A DNA stretch of 64,000 bases from Styela clava (taxonomy: Eukaryota; Chordata; Ascidiacea; Stolidobranchia; Styelidae): NCBI RefSeq assembly GCF_964204865.1, contig NC_135258.1:8113001-8177000 (forward strand). Direction: 5' to 3'. Shown one piece after another: positions 63,401 through 64,000 of the stretch. Made by a program: the position numbers and the translations under genes. Below the pieces are notes generated by a model. The model made no database searches. It was not told the DNA's origin and saw nothing but the letters and a program-made list of their open reading frames with translations. The stretch's first letter is position 1; each line of letters opens with the position of its first letter.

Positions 63401-64000
63401 TTGGCGACGAGTAATCACACTTTTCGCTTTTTTTCGGTCTTGATTCATCGCGAAAGCGCTCCGTCGAATCTCGCAAGATTACAACTATGTAGCAATTTGG
63501 AACGAGAGAACAATGTTCAAATATATGGACACGAAACATTGCCGGTTTCAAATCTTTCGCAGTAGCGGTAGTCTTGTAGATAGATGATTGTTGTAGAGAT
63601 TTCGTAATGCCATCTTCCGATATCAGTGATAGCATTTTTAATAAAACCTCGCCTTTTAGATCGCGGTGCCGATGACACTAAAATTTGAGTTATAATGTCA
63701 TCAGTGTTAAGTTTACGATAAATGAAAAAAAAGTAATAAATAGTAAACAAACAATAACGAAAATAAGAAATATATATATTATTATGTTTTTCACATTCCA
63801 TAGATTTACACAACCGCTATTTTTGTTCAAAATTTTCAAATGAGTGGTCGCTATTGCCTTGAAGATCAAGAATGGAGAAGTGGTTCAACTTGTTCGCTTC
63901 TCGGAGCAATTTTGGTGATTGGATCTCAAGCTTCCGTCTTCACACTGACAATTCTCACGGGATTCCGAGTTGTATCCATTGTGAAGTACGCTTTTACTTT
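51406..64000 (+). CDS. LDLa-repeat G-protein-coupled receptor (GRL101/relaxin-receptor type), 3' end outside window
   Basis: Nineteen exons join in frame: 51406-51463, 52275-52368, 52885-53006, 53671-53767, 55060-55181, 55544-55634, 56235-56377, 57701-57748, 57823-57987, 58642-58726, 59097-59155, 59936-59995, 60576-60696, 61087-61206, 61572-61635, 62101-62199, 62756-62891, 62964-63121 and 63804 to the edge, about 680 residues so far. Exon 1 ('MIEMDIIHMIFCILIIEQS') looks like a signal peptide. About nine LDL-receptor class A modules follow, with Cys spacing and acidic calcium-site text such as 'CDGVFDCEDMSDEC' and 'CDDMSDEVNC'. Next come helix 1 ('AIFGNSFVMF'), helix 2 ('LNLSLSDLLVGIY') and helix 3 ('SVFTLTILTGFRVVSI') with its Cys. 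No leucine-rich repeats are seen between. The D/ERY triplet is replaced by Gly-Phe-Arg. A surface receptor of unknown ligand; exon 1 and exon 7-8 joins are the least certain. Confidence 0.85.
51970..52200. repeat. MITE, long form of the 'caagatggcg' family, in receptor intron 1
   Basis: It starts 'cgtccagaagtatgtgtacc' and ends 'ggtacacatactacggga'. Inside are 'ggctaacacgaacag' and 'ttatggtctaaccctaac', shared with the copies at 46.9, 54.4 and 59.5 kb. It is worn at both ends. Confidence 0.6.
54046..54156. repeat. MITE, 'caagatggcg' family, in receptor intron 4
   Basis: A 111-base palindrome with arms 'gcgcaccaagatggcgcaca' and its complement. It is flanked by a perfect 8-base direct repeat 'gatttttg' (54038-54045 and 54157-54164). 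Confidence 0.85.
54418..54572. repeat. MITE, 'caagatggcg' family, in receptor intron 4
   Basis: Arms start 'ctccagaagtatgtgcacc' and end inverted at 'gtgcacatacttctggag'. The loop holds 'ttatggcctaaccctaacc'. Flanks 'tgcttcgg' and 'tgctttgt' fit a mutated 8-base duplication. Confidence 0.8.
54891..55000. repeat. MITE, 'caagatggcg' family, in receptor intron 4
   Basis: Arms 'gtgctcccgaagtatttg' and inverted 'cacatacttacgaagcgcc' enclose 'accaggttaaggatcagg'. It ends 59 bases upstream of the exon at 55060, so it lies close to a splice acceptor. Confidence 0.8.
55210..55483. mobile_element. Small hAT-like element in receptor intron 5
   Basis: It begins 'cagtggttctcaaac', a familiar hAT end, and is flanked by a perfect 8-base duplication 'gtctaaac' (55202-55209 and 55484-55491). 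The right terminus ('aaatgtttg') is a poor match to the left. It fills much of the 362-base intron between the exons at 55060 and 55544. Confidence 0.75.
57546..57658. repeat. MITE, 'caagatggcg' family, in receptor intron 7
   Basis: Arms 'gcgctcgggaagtatttg' and inverted 'cacatatctcgagagcacc'. Flanks 'cataacaa' and 'cataataa' fit an 8-base target duplication with one change. Confidence 0.75.
58011..58120. repeat. MITE, 'caagatggcg' family, in receptor intron 9
   Basis: A 110-base palindrome: 'ggcgctcccgaagtatgtgc' at the left, 'tacacatacttctggagctc' at the right. It is flanked by the perfect 8-base direct repeat 'ccttatat' (58003-58010 and 58121-58128) and starts 23 bases after the exon ending at 57987. 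Confidence 0.88.
58795..59090 (-). repeat. SINE with tRNA-like head in receptor intron 10, minus orientation
   Basis: Read on the minus strand it has 'cgcttgccatcgcaaatacc', a B-box-like 'gggttcgtattcc', then the body 'gggaattgctggggtcctca' and a tail region with 'ttggtaaccggacgagagac'. It is the fullest of the three copies in this window. It ends 6 bases before the exon at 59097, so it supplies part of that intron's 3' end. Confidence 0.75.
59459..59700. repeat. MITE, long form of the 'caagatggcg' family, in receptor intron 11
   Basis: Near-perfect inverted ends of about 45 bases begin 'gctcccgaagtatgcgaacc'. The flanking direct repeat is 'cattattgg' (59450-59458 and 59701-59709). The interior holds 'ggttagggttaggcgataat' and 'attttccttattttagtcc'. 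It is the best-preserved copy and a reference for the family. Confidence 0.88.
60060..60420. repeat. Dispersed repeat in receptor intron 12
   Basis: It aligns with 48980-49140 joined to 49470-49700. Shared text includes 'gtacgggt', 'caatctgtc', 'gacgtcat', 'cgaaaaatacaatct' and 'gtgcccaat'. This copy has no insertion, so it gives the ancestral arrangement of that repeat. Confidence 0.65.
63213..63545. repeat. hAT-related fragment in the last visible receptor intron
   Basis: The segment matches the reverse complement of about 26380-26600 in the 25.5-kb hAT-like element: 'gtctcaatcg', 'cgaagttgaagttgcgtt', 'gtcatattgctatttgat' and 'tcgcgaaagc'. No ends are visible, so it is a truncated or rearranged copy. 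Confidence 0.65.

Overview
This window is animal nuclear DNA. It is AT-rich, its genes are split into short exons with GT/AG introns, it is dense in small inverted-repeat transposons, and there is no sign of bacterial gene packing. Gene content and repeats fit an invertebrate chordate, most likely an ascidian of the Ciona type. The evidence is a tRNA-like SINE, short MITEs carrying the core 'caccaagatggcgcac', locally expanded isopenicillin-N-synthase-like oxygenases, and an LDLa-repeat receptor with a seven-helix domain. The species call is inference; no search was run.

Layout. (1) 1.4-6.6 kb, plus strand: two tandem three-exon genes for about 300-residue multi-pass membrane proteins of the tryptophan-rich sensory protein (TspO/MBR-like) type, with identical sizes for exons 1 and 2 and identical intron phases. 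(2) 11.8-41.7 kb, minus strand: four complete six-exon genes (A-D) for 2-oxoglutarate/Fe(II) dioxygenases of the isopenicillin N synthase class, plus a broken fifth copy at about 34.15-35.6 kb. B, C and D are young segmental duplicates with identical coding-exon sizes except the last exon of C. A is an older paralogue. Transposons fill the spacers: a mariner derivative at 18.2-19.1 kb, a 2.2-kb hAT-like element at 25.5-27.7 kb and a hAT MITE inside gene C. (3) 42-50.6 kb: no convincing gene. It holds a segmental duplication, a large imperfect inverted repeat, and a possible minus-strand promoter and first exons near 48.0-48.65 kb. (4) 51.4-64.0 kb, plus strand: a receptor gene of at least 19 exons, running off the right edge. 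It encodes a signal peptide, about nine LDL-receptor class A modules and the first three helices of a rhodopsin-type GPCR. Its introns hold at least seven copies of one MITE family, several with clear target-site duplications.

The exon models were built by hand from splice sites, phase continuity and paralogue comparison. Reading frame closes exactly in the six complete genes. Functions come from motifs visible in the translations. Substrates and ligands cannot be read from this sequence.
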